A DNA stretch of 64,000 bases from CAJPQU01 sp052170475 (GCA_052170475.1 JBQNAL010000002.1:62001-126000), one strand, 5' to 3'; shown: positions 48,980 through 58,208, counted from the stretch's first letter. Notes: generated by a model from the sequence alone, not told the origin. Numbers and translations: made by a program.

Positions 48980-50752
48980 GTGGTAGTGAATGATTTTGAA
49001 AATCGGTTAAAGATCATCGGCGGCCTCATCGTTTTGATCATGGCCGTCTTATTGGGGCGCGTCGGCTATATGCAGATCTACGAGGGAGAATATTATGAAC
49101 GCCGGGCGGAGGGCAACCGTATTCGCCTGATCCCTACGATGGCGCCGCGAGGGACATTTTTTGACCGCAATGGGGAAAACATTGTCACGAATCGCCCCGG
49201 CTTTACGGTGTCGCTGCTTCCCCTCACGGAGCCTGTTTCCCCCGATGTGGTGGAGCGGCTTTCGGTCATTCTCCATGTGCCGCAGAAGGCGATTCAGGCG
49301 AAAATCAACGCGCACGTCGGATTTGAGCCGATTCGGATCAAGACGGACATCCGCCCGGAGGTTCTGACCATCATCGAGGAGCAGAAGGATCTTTTCCCGG
49401 GGGTGATCATTGAGATACAGGCCGTGCGGGATTATCTCTATCGGGAACAGGCTGCCCATCTCTTGGGGTATGTGAGCGAGATCAGCGACGAAGAGCTGGA
49501 GGAAAAAAAGGGGGAAGGATACCGCACCGGGGACATCATCGGCAAATCGGGTCTTGAACGAATTTACGATAAAGAACTTCGCGGCACAAACGGCGGGCGG
49601 CAGGTGGAAGTGGATGTGACCGGAAAGCCGGTGCAGGTCATGGGGCAGAAAGAGCCGGTTCCCGGCCATAATCTCGTGCTGACGATTGATTGGAAATTGC
49701 AGGCGGCTACGGAAAAAGCCGTGGATGATCAGCTGCGGCTCATCGGCTGTCAGGCGGCGGCGGCAGTCGTCATGAATCCCCAGACCGGCGAGGTTTTGGC
49801 TATGGTCAGCCGCCCCGCGTTTAATCCGAATTTGTTCGTCCATGGCATCTCGGAAAAAGAGTGGAAAAAGATCAACGACAACCCTTATTTTCCGCTGGAC
49901 AACAAGGCGATCACGGGAGAATATCCGCCCGGCTCCACCTTTAAGATCGTTACCGGCACAGCGGCGTTGACGGAAGGGGTCGTGACGCCTACGGAGCAAA
50001 TCTACGACAGCGGCGAATACATGGAAAAGGGCAACGCCTCCGGCGAGGTTTTAGGCTGGCTTGATTTTGTCGGAGGGCTGTCACATTCGGATAATGTGTA
50101 TTTTTATATCTTGGGGCATCGGCTGGGCATCGATCGCTTGGAAAGGTATGCGCGGATGTTTGGCTTAGGGGAGAAAACGGGGATCAATCTTCCCTACGAA
50201 GCGGAAGGGTTGGTGGCCAATCGTGCCTATAAAGAGCGGGTCTTTGAAGAAGATTGGTACGTTTCGGAAACCTTGGATGCCGCTATCGGGCAGGGGTTCA
50301 ATTTGGTGACTCCGCTGCAGGCCGCCATGCTGACGAGTGAGATTGCCGCCGATGGCCGCCGCTACCGGCCGTATTTGGTGCAGCGTATCGTCGGGGCGGA
50401 TGGAAAGACCGTGCAGGAGTTTCAGCCGACGCTGCTTTCTACGCTCGATGTTCCCCTCGATGTCATCCGCTTGGTGCAGGAGGGGCTACGGGATGTGACG
50501 AAACATGGCACCGCTGCCGGGGTCTTTGGCCCTAATTTCCCTGTCGATATTGCGGGGAAAACCGGGACGGCAGAGAATCCCCATGGACGCGACCATGGTT
50601 GGTTTGTCGCATATGGGCCTTTTGAACACCCAACGGTCGTTGTGGCGGTGATCGTGGAAAATGGCGGATACGGCTCACAGTCTTCTGTGCCGATTGGTAA
50701 AAAAATTTTTGAGGCGGCCTTTGGTCTTGATGGGGCACAGGCGGAAAAATAG
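48980..50752 (+). CDS. mrdA: Penicillin-binding protein 2 (elongasome transpeptidase)
   Basis: Class B PBP that cross-links side-wall peptidoglycan with RodA. 590 residues: an N-terminal membrane anchor (about 10-28), a pedestal with RGTFFDRNGENIVTNRPG and the EIQAVRDYLY segment, and the transpeptidase domain with SxxK (PPGSTFKIV, Ser near 319), SxN (SHSDNVYFY) and KTG (GKTGTAENP) motifs. The start is the GTG at 48980; AGGGGCG is upstream. It belongs to the mre cluster. Confidence 0.95.
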   Translation: MVVNDFENRLKIIGGLIVLIMAVLLGRVGYMQIYEGEYYERRAEGNRIRLIPTMAPRGTFFDRNGENIVTNRPGFTVSLLPLTEPVSPDVVERLSVILHVPQKAIQAKINAHVGFEPIRIKTDIRPEVLTIIEEQKDLFPGVIIEIQAVRDYLYREQAAHLLGYVSEISDEELEEKKGEGYRTGDIIGKSGLERIYDKELRGTNGGRQVEVDVTGKPVQVMGQKEPVPGHNLVLTIDWKLQAATEKAVDDQLRLIGCQAAAAVVMNPQTGEVLAMVSRPAFNPNLFVHGISEKEWKKINDNPYFPLDNKAITGEYPPGSTFKIVTGTAALTEGVVTPTEQIYDSGEYMEKGNASGEVLGWLDFVGGLSHSDNVYFYILGHRLGIDRLERYARMFGLGEKTGINLPYEAEGLVANRAYKERVFEEDWYVSETLDAAIGQGFNLVTPLQAAMLTSEIAADGRRYRPYLVQRIVGADGKTVQEFQPTLLSTLDVPLDVIRLVQEGLRDVTKHGTAAGVFGPNFPVDIAGKTGTAENPHGRDHGWFVAYGPFEHPTVVVAVIVENGGYGSQSSVPIGKKIFEAAFGLDGAQAEK

Positions 50753-50861
50753 GGCGCTTACGGGATGCCGTGATTTAGGTCATGCGTCCTTGCAGGATTT
50801 TTTTACTTGCAGAGCGAATTATTTCATATTGAGCAGTTTGAATGGTGAGGCGGGGGCGCGG

Positions 50862-51518
50862 ATGGCACGGGAGATCGTACAATTAAAGGGGAATCGCTTT
50901 GGGTTGGAACTTCTCATCGCGCCGGGGGAATCCTTTCCCGCAGTCAAAGCGTACATTCAGCATAAGTTGGAATCCGGGGGGAAGTTTTTCCGCCGCGGCA
51001 CGGTGATTCAGATCGCACCGGGGCGTTTGACGGCGGAGGAGGAAGAGGTTCTTCGCAAGCTCTTTCGCCAGCATGGCATCATGTTTCGGACGGAAGCGAT
51101 GGAAAAGCCGTCGCCTTCTTCCCCGCCGCCTTTGTCATCAGAGAAGCAGACGGGAGAGGAAGCGCCGTCAGCGCCGCCTCTTGCGGAGCAGAAAATGCTC
51201 ATCGTCAATCGTACCCTGCGCGGCGGGCAGGAGGTCACGACGCCGGGCGCGGTTTTGATTTGCGGCAATGTCAATCCCGGCGCCCAGGTGATTGCCGGCG
51301 GCAGCATAGACATACGGGGCGTGTGCCGCGGGATGGTACATGCAGGCGCTTATGGCGATGAATCGGCCTTCATCATCGCAGATCGCTTGATGCCGGTACA
51401 GATCCGCATCGCCGATAAGATTGCCCGCTCCCCGGACGGGGAGATGAAGGCGCCGAAAGTGGCGGAACGGGCTTCTATACAAAGTGGCAGAATTATCATC
51501 GAGTCGATAGAAAGGTAG
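50862..51518 (+). CDS. minC: Septum-site inhibitor MinC
   Basis: MinC blocks FtsZ rings away from midcell. 218 residues: an N-terminal FtsZ-binding domain (REIVQLKGNRFGLELLI), a Pro/Ser/Glu-rich linker (about 85-105), and the C-terminal beta-helix (LRGGQEVTTPGAVLICGNVNPGAQVIAGGSIDIRGVCRGMVHAG) that dimerises and binds MinD. The start is the ATG at 50862; an in-frame extension to 50661 would overlap the PBP2 gene. minD follows 10 bases later. Confidence 0.95.
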   Translation: MAREIVQLKGNRFGLELLIAPGESFPAVKAYIQHKLESGGKFFRRGTVIQIAPGRLTAEEEEVLRKLFRQHGIMFRTEAMEKPSPSSPPPLSSEKQTGEEAPSAPPLAEQKMLIVNRTLRGGQEVTTPGAVLICGNVNPGAQVIAGGSIDIRGVCRGMVHAGAYGDESAFIIADRLMPVQIRIADKIARSPDGEMKAPKVAERASIQSGRIIIESIER

Positions 51519-51528
51519 GACCAAACGG

Positions 51529-52314
51529 ATGAGTGAAGTCATTGTCATCACCTCGGGGAAGGGCGGCGTCGGAAAGACGACGACCACAGCCAATTTAGGT
51601 GTCGGTTTGGCCATGCGCGGCAAGAAAGTAGCGCTCATTGATACGGATACGGGGCTGCGCAATTTGGATCTTCTGTTGGGATTGGAACGTCGGATTGTGT
51701 ACACCTTAGTAGATGTGGTGCAAAAGCGCGTGGGCTACGGCAAGGCGCTCGTGCGTCACCGAAAATATGAGAATCTTTGTCTCTTGCCAACTTCGCAAGT
51801 AGCGGATAAGACCGCCATTGAACCTGAGCAGATGCAGGACCTCATTCAGGTGATGCGCCATGAATTTGATTATATTCTCATTGATTGTCCCGCCGGGATT
51901 GAGCAGGGGTTTCAGACCGCCGTCATTGGCGCGGACTGGGGACTTGTCGTCACGGTGCCGGAGATCGCTGCCGTGCGCGATGCCGATAAGATCATTGGGC
52001 GTCTGCAGTCGGAGGATAAGGAGATTCGCCTGGTCGTCAATCGGATCCGGCCGCAGTTGGTCAAGGAAGGCACCATGTTGGATATGGCGCAGATTGACGA
52101 GATCCTTTCGATTCCCTGTATTGGGCAAGTGCCGGACGACATCAAAGTGGTGGATTCCGCCAATCGCGGCGTTCCTGTCGTGGAATGGGAGGACTCGGCT
52201 GCGGGACAGGCATATCGCGACATTGTGGCTCGGGTGTGCGGGGAAGAGGTTCCTTTCCGACCGTTGGAAACGGAAGGTTTTTTTGATCGGCTCAAACATC
52301 TCTTTGGTCGGTAA
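51529..52314 (+). CDS. minD: Septum-site ATPase MinD
   Basis: MinD is a membrane-associated ATPase that recruits MinC. 261 residues: deviant Walker A SGKGGVGKTTTTANLG (about 9-24), IDTDTGLRNLDLLLGLERR, DCPAGIEQGF, and a C-terminal amphipathic helix (GFFDRLKHLFG) that binds membrane. A GGTAGGACC ribosome site precedes the ATG. It is distinct from the FlhG ATPase in the flagellar operon. Confidence 0.97.
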   Translation: MSEVIVITSGKGGVGKTTTTANLGVGLAMRGKKVALIDTDTGLRNLDLLLGLERRIVYTLVDVVQKRVGYGKALVRHRKYENLCLLPTSQVADKTAIEPEQMQDLIQVMRHEFDYILIDCPAGIEQGFQTAVIGADWGLVVTVPEIAAVRDADKIIGRLQSEDKEIRLVVNRIRPQLVKEGTMLDMAQIDEILSIPCIGQVPDDIKVVDSANRGVPVVEWEDSAAGQAYRDIVARVCGEEVPFRPLETEGFFDRLKHLFGR

Positions 52315-52326
52315 GGGGGAATCACG

Positions 52327-52611
52327 ATGCTGGATGCATTGAAAAAATTGTTTGGCAGTGCTGGAGGGCAGTCCTCAAAAGTGGCTGAGCAGCGCCTGAA
52401 ATTTGTGCTGCTCAATGATCGCGCCAATATTTCGCCGGAGATTATGGAACAGATCAAAAACGATATTATCAAGGTGATCTCTCACTATATGGACATTGAT
52501 AAAGAAGCCATGGACATTTCGCTGGAAAATGACGCCAATTCAGTAGCTTTGGTGGCGAACATTCCCGTAAGCAGCATGAAACATCACGGTGCGGATAGGC
52601 TGCGCCGGTAA
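52327..52611 (+). CDS. minE: Topological specificity factor MinE
   Basis: MinE stimulates MinD ATPase and drives pole-to-pole oscillation. 94 residues: an N-terminal MinD-binding helix (VAEQRLKFVLLNDRANISPE) and the dimerisation domain (MEQIKNDIIKVISHYMDIDKEAMDISLE). AAGGGGGAATC precedes the ATG. MinE with MinCD indicates an oscillating Min system rather than the DivIVA type. Confidence 0.95.
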   Translation: MLDALKKLFGSAGGQSSKVAEQRLKFVLLNDRANISPEIMEQIKNDIIKVISHYMDIDKEAMDISLENDANSVALVANIPVSSMKHHGADRLRR

Positions 52612-52614
52612 GAC

Positions 52615-52661
52615 AAAAAAGGGGATGCCGACGCGCGCAAAGTGTGTCGGCATCCCTTTTT
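52615..52661 (+). terminator. Terminator after minCDE
   Basis: An 11-bp perfect stem (GGGATGCCGAC / GTCGGCATCCC) with a 13-nt loop, T-run after it and A-run before it, three bases after the minE stop. It has the form of a bidirectional terminator. Confidence 0.93.
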
Positions 52662-52724
52662 CGCGATGGAGCAGGCGTGTCAAGATCAGCGGCAGAGCGA
52701 CGTGTGGACAGGTGGAGACTTTTT

Positions 52725-53822
52725 ATGAATAAACGATGGCTGAGGCGGATGGACTTCACGCTGATCGCGGCGGCATGTGCCATCCTTCTCATGAGCCTAT
52801 TGATCATCAGCAGCGCGACCCACAGCGACCCGCAAGGGATCCATTTCGTTCAGCGGCAAGGGCTCTTTACCGTATTGAACATTGTCGCTGCTGTATTTTT
52901 GATGAATTTTGATTATAAAATGCTCCAACGCTATGGGAAAAAACTGTATGTGTTTAATATTTTGCTCCTCTTTGCCGTCATGTTGGTGGGACATTCCGCT
53001 TTAGGGGCGCAGCGTTGGATACAAATGGGACCGGTGACGATTCAGCCTTCAGAATTTGCCAAGCTCATCATGATCATATCCTTGGCGGCTCTTTTGGAAG
53101 AAAAGATGGGGCAGCTCAACACGTTGGGGGATCTCTTTCCCGTCGCGGCCTTTGTGGGGGTTCCCTTCTTCTTGGTGTTAAAGCAGCCGGATCTGGGGAC
53201 GTCTTTGGTCTTTGTTGCGATCTTTCTTGGGATGATCTTCGCGTGCGGGGTCAACTTGAAACTCTTGGGCAGAATCTTGGCGGGCGGGTTGGCGCTGGTG
53301 CCCGTGTTTTGGTTTTTCCTCCTTAAAGACTATCAAAAAATGCGGATCAAGGTCTTTTTGGATCCCAACGTCGATCCGCTCGGATCCGGGTACCATATCA
53401 TCCAATCGGAGATCGCTATCGGCTCAGGGATGCTTTTGGGGAAGGGGCTATTTGAAGGGACGCAGAGCCAACTGAACTTTTTGCCGGAAAATCATACGGA
53501 TTTCATCTTTGCGGTTGTAGGGGAAGAATTGGGCTTCGTCGGTGCGGCGTTTTTGCTCTTTTTATACTTTGTTGTCCTCTGGCGCGGCCTTCGCATCGCG
53601 CAGGAGGCCAGCGATACCTTCGGTATGTTGTTGGCCGTTGGGATAACGTCTATGATTGCCTTCCACGTTTTGATCAATGTGGGCATGACCATGGGCATCA
53701 TGCCGGTCACTGGGATACCGTTGCCGCTCATGAGCTATGGCGTCAGTTCGCTGACGACGAATATCATGGCCATCGCCATTCTCCTCAACATTCACATGAA
53801 AAAACAAAAGCTGCTCTTTTAA
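52725..53822 (+). CDS. rodA: RodA-type peptidoglycan glycosyltransferase (SEDS)
   Basis: RodA polymerises glycan strands with PBP2 in elongation. 365 residues, about ten helices. SEDS motifs: GAQRWIQMGPVTIQPSEFAKL, LKQPDLGTSLVF, the catalytic-loop region GKGLFEGTQSQLNFLPENHTDFIFAVVGEELGF, and MTMGIMPVTGIPLPLMSYG. The ATG at 52725 follows GGTGGAG. RodA rather than FtsW is favoured by the mre/mrdA/min neighbourhood. An in-frame ATG at 52644 lies within the preceding terminator. Confidence 0.93.
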   Translation: MNKRWLRRMDFTLIAAACAILLMSLLIISSATHSDPQGIHFVQRQGLFTVLNIVAAVFLMNFDYKMLQRYGKKLYVFNILLLFAVMLVGHSALGAQRWIQMGPVTIQPSEFAKLIMIISLAALLEEKMGQLNTLGDLFPVAAFVGVPFFLVLKQPDLGTSLVFVAIFLGMIFACGVNLKLLGRILAGGLALVPVFWFFLLKDYQKMRIKVFLDPNVDPLGSGYHIIQSEIAIGSGMLLGKGLFEGTQSQLNFLPENHTDFIFAVVGEELGFVGAAFLLFLYFVVLWRGLRIAQEASDTFGMLLAVGITSMIAFHVLINVGMTMGIMPVTGIPLPLMSYGVSSLTTNIMAIAILLNIHMKKQKLLF

Positions 53823-53902
53823 GACGGGTCAAGCGATGGCGCCATGTACGGTGGCGTGCGGTCATTGGGCGGCTTGGTGTGGAGGGGAGAGGAGCATGAG
53901 GG

Positions 53903-54412
53903 ATGTTGGTCTTGGGGATTGACCCGGGGACGGCGATATGCGGGTATGGGGTGGTCGAAGCGGCTTCGGGTAGTCGGCTGGTTCCCCATGCGTACGGTGC
54001 GATTACGACGAACGCCAAAGCCCGAATGGAAGATCGGCTGCTGAAACTGCACGACGCTTTAGATGAGATCATTAAGCAATATCGTCCTGAGGCCATGGGC
54101 GTGGAGCAGCTTTTTTTTAATCGCAATGTGACGACGGCGATTCCCGTGGGGCAAGCCCGAGGCGTTGTCCTCTTGGCAGCGGCGCAAAATCGTGTGGACG
54201 TCGTGGAGCGAACCCCCTTACAGGTCAAGCAGGCGGTCACTGGGTATGGCAAGGCGACGAAGGAACAGGTCATTTACATGGTGACGAAGCTGCTCCATCT
54301 TCCGGCGCCGCCAAAGCCCGATGATGTAGCGGATGCGCTTGCTGTCGCCATTTGCACCTTACATTCTTTGGCCAGTCTGCGCTGGCGCAATCAGCTAAAC
54401 GAACATCAGTAG
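53903..54412 (+). CDS. ruvC: Holliday-junction resolvase RuvC
   Basis: RuvC nicks Holliday junctions to complete recombination. 169 residues. Acidic active site: Asp in LGIDPGTAICGYG, Glu in AMGVEQLFFNRN, and the C-terminal acidic pair in KPDDVADALAVAIC. GGAGAGGAG lies upstream of the ATG. First gene of a ruvC-ruvA-ruvB run. Confidence 0.97.
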   Translation: MLVLGIDPGTAICGYGVVEAASGSRLVPHAYGAITTNAKARMEDRLLKLHDALDEIIKQYRPEAMGVEQLFFNRNVTTAIPVGQARGVVLLAAAQNRVDVVERTPLQVKQAVTGYGKATKEQVIYMVTKLLHLPAPPKPDDVADALAVAICTLHSLASLRWRNQLNEHQ

Positions 54413-54428
54413 GACGGGAGATAAAGCG

Positions 54429-55028
54429 ATGATAGGATTTTTGCGCGGGAAAGTGGCCGGATTGTCGCCGGACTCCTGTTTCTTGGACGTGCAGGGGGTG
54501 GGCTATCGGGTCTTCGTGTCGGCGTCTACGCGCGGTCGCCTTCGCTCAGGGGAAGAGGCGATGCTCTACACGCATTTAGCGGTGCGCGAGGATGCGATGC
54601 TGCTCTATGGCTTTTTGCAGCAGGAAGAGTATGATCTTTTTCAGTTGTTGATTTCTGTTTCCGGCATTGGGCCTAAGGTGGCGCTTGGGATCCTGTCGGC
54701 CATCGGGGTCGGCGATCTCTGCCGTGCGCTGCGTGGACAGCAGATTACCGCCTTAACGAAATTGCCGGGGATTGGCAAGAAGACGGCGGAACGGATGATC
54801 TTGGAACTCAAAGATAAGGTGGGGAGCGTGGACGATGGCGCTGTGGCGGAAGGAGAGGCGCTGACGGCTTTTGTAGGCGGAACGCACGCCGAGGAAGCGA
54901 TGGCGGCGCTCTTGACGTTAGGGTATTCGGCGGCAGAGATCGAGCCGGTGCTGCGCCGCGCCGGACACTGCTCCACCGCCGAAGAAATGATTCGATTTGC
55001 GCTGCGTGCGTTTGCGGGAGGGAAATGA
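54429..55028 (+). CDS. ruvA: Holliday-junction branch-migration protein RuvA
   Basis: RuvA binds four-way junctions and loads RuvB. 199 residues: OB domain (MIGFLRGKVAGLSPDSCFLDVQGVGYRVF), two helix-hairpin-helix motifs (SVSGIGPKVALGILS and KLPGIGKKTAERMILELKDK), and the C-terminal RuvB-binding domain (EEAMAALLTLGYSAAEIEPVL). ruvB begins four bases after its stop. Confidence 0.97.
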   Translation: MIGFLRGKVAGLSPDSCFLDVQGVGYRVFVSASTRGRLRSGEEAMLYTHLAVREDAMLLYGFLQQEEYDLFQLLISVSGIGPKVALGILSAIGVGDLCRALRGQQITALTKLPGIGKKTAERMILELKDKVGSVDDGAVAEGEALTAFVGGTHAEEAMAALLTLGYSAAEIEPVLRRAGHCSTAEEMIRFALRAFAGGK

Positions 55029-55031
55029 CGG

Positions 55032-56075
55032 GTGGAGGAGCAGGAAGGTCGTATCATCGCGATGGAGGAGCAGGCGGCGGACGATTGGCAGTACAGTCTT
55101 CGCCCGCGAAAATTTCGGGAATACATTGGGCAGACCCAAGCCAAGGACAATCTCATGGTGTTTATCCAAGCGGCCATGAAGCGCGGCGAGGCGCTTGATC
55201 ACGTGCTGCTCTACGGGCCGCCGGGACTTGGTAAGACGACGTTGGCGGGGATCATCGCCAATGAATTGGGGGTGAACTTTCGGGTGACCTCTGGCCCTGC
55301 CATCGAACGTTCCGGCGATTTGGCAGCACTCTTGACGAATTTAGGGGAACATGACGTGCTGTTCATCGATGAAATCCATCGCTTGTCCCACAGCGTTGAG
55401 GAAGTGCTGTATTCGGCGATGGAAGATTTTGCCCTTGATATTGTCATTGGGAAAGGCCCAAGCGCCAGGTCGCTTCGCCTTGATATTGCACCGTTTACCT
55501 TGGTGGGGGCGACGACGCGCGCCGGTGCTTTGGCGGCGCCGCTGCGGGATCGGTTCGGCGTCATTGAGCGATTGGAATATTATCATACGGAGGATCTGAT
55601 CGAGATCTTGCGGCGGGCAGCCGATATTTTGAAGATTGAGATCGACGACCACGGCGCGGCGGAGATTGCCCGACGTGCCAGGGGAACGCCGCGGGTGGCG
55701 AATCGGCTCTTGAAGCGGGTGCGGGACTTCGCCCAGATCGAGGGGGACGGTACCATCACGGCCGCCTTAGCTGATCGTGCCTTGGCGCGCCTCGAAGTGG
55801 ACAAGGTGGGCTTGGATCGCACGGATCGGCGTATGCTCCGCACCATGATCACGAAATTTGATGGCGGCCCCGTGGGATTGGAGACATTGGCGGCGGCGGT
55901 CAGCGAGGAAACGGACACGATTGCCGATGTCTATGAGCCATTTTTGCTGCAGCTAGGCTTTTTGATGCGTACGCCGCGCGGGCGTGTGGTCACGCGCGCC
56001 GGATATGCGCATTTGGGGATTGCTTATCCGGGGCGGGAACAGGAGATGTCTGCCCTTTTTGAGGAGATGGAGTGA
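55032..56075 (+). CDS. ruvB: Holliday-junction helicase RuvB
   Basis: RuvB is the AAA+ motor of branch migration. 347 residues: SLRPRKFREYIGQ, Walker A GPPGLGKTTLA near residue 61, Walker B LFIDEIHRLS, the presensor hairpin with YSAMEDFALDIVIGKGPSAR, sensor GATTRAGALAAPLRDRFG, and a C-terminal winged helix (TPRGRVVTRAGYAHLG). The GTG at 55032 has GGAGGG nine bases upstream; an in-frame ATG at 55062 is the alternative. Confidence 0.97.
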   Translation: MEEQEGRIIAMEEQAADDWQYSLRPRKFREYIGQTQAKDNLMVFIQAAMKRGEALDHVLLYGPPGLGKTTLAGIIANELGVNFRVTSGPAIERSGDLAALLTNLGEHDVLFIDEIHRLSHSVEEVLYSAMEDFALDIVIGKGPSARSLRLDIAPFTLVGATTRAGALAAPLRDRFGVIERLEYYHTEDLIEILRRAADILKIEIDDHGAAEIARRARGTPRVANRLLKRVRDFAQIEGDGTITAALADRALARLEVDKVGLDRTDRRMLRTMITKFDGGPVGLETLAAAVSEETDTIADVYEPFLLQLGFLMRTPRGRVVTRAGYAHLGIAYPGREQEMSALFEEME

Positions 56076-56081
56076 AGCGTG

Positions 56082-56684
56082 ATGCGGCTGCTGCTTCATA
56101 TGTGCTGTGGGCCATGTTCCTGCTATCCGTTAAAACGGCTGCGGGAGGAAGGGATAGAGCCCATCGGGTGGTTTTTTAATCCCAATATTCATCCCTATCA
56201 GGAATGGGAACAGCGGCTAAACACTGCGAAGGAATTTGCCGAGAAGGTCAAGTTGGAAATCCGCACGGAGGAAGCGTATCGTCTCCGTGATTTTTTGCGT
56301 CAGGCACTGTCTGCGGAAGAGAAAGAAAACGGGCGCTGCCGCATGTGCTACACTTGGCGTCTTGGGGAAGCGGCTCGCTACGCGGCGGAAAACGGGTTTA
56401 CGGCGTTTACCTCAACGCTCTTTTACAGCATTTATCAACAGCATGATTTGATGCGGGAAACGGCGCAGCGGTTTGCCGCGCAGTACGGGGTGGACTTTTA
56501 TTACGAAGATTTTCGGCTCGGCTGGCAGGAGGGAATTGAGATCAGTCATCGCCTTGCCCTCTACCGACAGTCCTATTGTGGCTGTATTTTCAGCGAGGAA
56601 GAGCGATACAGTAAAGAGATCCGAAAAGCGCGAAAAAAGTTGGCGAAAGAACGGAAGCGTCAGCATTTGGCGATCTCCGGCTGA
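56082..56684 (+). CDS. queH: Epoxyqueuosine reductase QueH (DUF208)
   Basis: QueH carries out the last step of queuosine synthesis in tRNA, reducing epoxyqueuosine with an iron-sulfur cluster. 200 residues. Conserved cysteines in LLHMCCGPCSCYPLKRL near the N-terminus and CRMCYTWRL near residue 86, plus a later YCGC pair; WFFNPNIHPYQEWEQR and FTSTLFYSIYQQHD are typical of the family. The ATG at 56082 is used; a GTG three bases earlier is equally possible. It follows ruvB closely, with GGAG at the ruvB end. Confidence 0.9.
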   Translation: MRLLLHMCCGPCSCYPLKRLREEGIEPIGWFFNPNIHPYQEWEQRLNTAKEFAEKVKLEIRTEEAYRLRDFLRQALSAEEKENGRCRMCYTWRLGEAARYAAENGFTAFTSTLFYSIYQQHDLMRETAQRFAAQYGVDFYYEDFRLGWQEGIEISHRLALYRQSYCGCIFSEEERYSKEIRKARKKLAKERKRQHLAISG

Positions 56685-56716
56685 CGGTGCGCAAACGGTA
56701 GGGAGGAGGGCGAACC

Positions 56717-57022
56717 ATGCAATCGGGAGAAATGTTTTGGTGGGCAGCGCTCTACGCGTTGCCTGTGGGCGGCATCGGCTGCTTGTTTCTCATTCCTTTA
56801 TGGCGGCTGGGGGCATTTGCTTCATGGAAGTGTATGCTGACCGGGTTTGAAATCGGTTGGATGGTGAATTTTTTTGGCATGTGGGTGAAAGGCGACGCAG
56901 CGCTTTGGAAGGTGGCTTTTGTCGATCCCTTTTGTTACTATATAGGGCCTTTGGGCGTCGGCGTTTTCCTCCTTTGGCTTTCGTATGTCGGCGTACAGCG
57001 CTTGCGCCGCCGCGACCTTTGA
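56717..57022 (+). CDS. Unknown small membrane protein
   Basis: 101 residues, not recognised. Three hydrophobic helices can be seen (about 6-30, 41-56 and 70-90), with Trp/Phe-rich segments (MFWWAALYALPVGGIGCLFLIP, IGWMVNFFGMWV, YYIGPLGVGVFLLWLSYVG), ending in a short Arg-rich tail. A good GGGAGGAGGG ribosome site supports translation. It lies between queH and an L,D-transpeptidase; no motif suggests a function. Confidence 0.65.
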   Translation: MQSGEMFWWAALYALPVGGIGCLFLIPLWRLGAFASWKCMLTGFEIGWMVNFFGMWVKGDAALWKVAFVDPFCYYIGPLGVGVFLLWLSYVGVQRLRRRDL

Positions 57023-57064
57023 TCGAGGGCGTTGTTTCCTATATCAAAGTAGAGCGGAATTTTG

Positions 57065-57070
57065 TATAAT
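57065..57070 (+). promoter_or_regulatory. Possible -10 element before the L,D-transpeptidase
   Basis: A perfect TATAAT about 56 bp before the start, in the gap after the small membrane gene. No convincing -35 (TATCAA at the right distance). Confidence 0.35.
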
Positions 57071-57125
57071 GACAGGAGGGACGCGTCGACTCGATGGTTC
57101 CAAATGAAAAAGAAGAGAGCGATCC

Positions 57126-58208
57126 ATGATGTATTTGAAAGTGTTGGCAGTTTGGCTTTTCGCGATGTTTTGTTGGGGCAGTGCATGGCATGCAGCGGCA
57201 GCGGCGGAAGGCGAAAAAATCACCATCAATTTGGCGAGTCGGATTTTGACCTTTTATCAAGATGGGAAAAAGAAGTACATGTATCATATCGGGGCGGGGC
57301 GCGTCAATACGCCGACGCCCATAGGAACGTTTGCCATTCTGTCGAAGGAAGAAGATCCCGAATGGGTGGATCCAAAAGACTTGAAGAAGCGCATTGCTTC
57401 CGGCGAGGACAATCCTTTGGGGTACCGTTGGATGGAATTTAAGGATGGAACGTATGGAATTCACGGGACAAACCAGCCGGACAGCATCGGCGGTTATGTG
57501 TCCAATGGGTGCGTGCGCATGTGGGAAGAAGATGTGGAGCAGCTCTTTGACGTTGTAGAGATTGGCATTCCTGTGGAAATTCACTATGAGCGGCTGGTGA
57601 TCGAAGAAACAGCGGATGGGATGATGGTCTACTATATTTACCCCGATGGGTATGGCCGGCAGCCTTTGGATGTCATGGAGGTACGGGAAGAACTCGAACC
57701 GTATGGACTGAATGGATTTCTTACCGATGAAGAGATTTTAGAGAAAATGGAGGCGGCGGATGGAGAACCGACGTACCTTGGCCGCATCTATCGTGTCTTT
57801 GTCGATGACCGCTGGATCTCTGGCCGCGCCATCGAACGGGAAGGGATCGTCTATGTTCCGGCGCTGCCGCTTTCCGTGGTGACCAAGCGGAAGGTGGTTT
57901 GGGACATGGTGCGGGGGAGAGCGGTTACCGAGCTTGGAGAGGTGCCTGGATACGCCATTGGGCAGAAACTTTTCGTGCGGTTACAGGATGTAGAAAAACT
58001 GTTTGCCTTACAGGGGGCGCTTCGCTTTTCCGAACGGCAACTCCATTTACGGACGGTGACAGCGCCGGCTTCGCTCCCGCATCGCGCCGCCTCGGGCGCT
58101 TTGGGCGCCAGCCCCGTCGAGTCGGCCGTCGCGCAGGCGGTGCGCAGCCAAGGAGCGGCGGCAGAGGCATCGCGTGAAGTTCCCCAAGAGAAAGGATCGA
58201 GGAAATGA
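57126..58208 (+). CDS. Secreted L,D-transpeptidase (YkuD) with C-terminal extension
   Basis: 360 residues. A signal peptide (about 3-26, ending HAAAAAEG) is followed by a YkuD catalytic domain: INLASRILTFYQDGKKK, NTPTPIGTFAI, GIHGTNQPDSIGG (His) and SNGCVRMW (Cys129). These enzymes make or attach 3-3 peptidoglycan cross-links, or attach proteins to the wall. The C-terminal third (about 215-310, GRAIEREGIVYVPALPL, ELGEVPGYAIGQKLFVRLQDV) resembles copper-amine-oxidase-like repeats, then a Ser/Ala-rich tail. It overlaps polA by ATGA. Confidence 0.88.
   Translation: MMYLKVLAVWLFAMFCWGSAWHAAAAAEGEKITINLASRILTFYQDGKKKYMYHIGAGRVNTPTPIGTFAILSKEEDPEWVDPKDLKKRIASGEDNPLGYRWMEFKDGTYGIHGTNQPDSIGGYVSNGCVRMWEEDVEQLFDVVEIGIPVEIHYERLVIEETADGMMVYYIYPDGYGRQPLDVMEVREELEPYGLNGFLTDEEILEKMEAADGEPTYLGRIYRVFVDDRWISGRAIEREGIVYVPALPLSVVTKRKVVWDMVRGRAVTELGEVPGYAIGQKLFVRLQDVEKLFALQGALRFSERQLHLRTVTAPASLPHRAASGALGASPVESAVAQAVRSQGAAAEASREVPQEKGSRK

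Noticed and set aside
57093..57128. Possible 11-codon leader peptide just before the L,D-transpeptidase
   Set aside because: The GGAGGG upstream is too far (about 12 bases), no regulatory codon run or attenuator follows, and it overlaps the real start only by chance.
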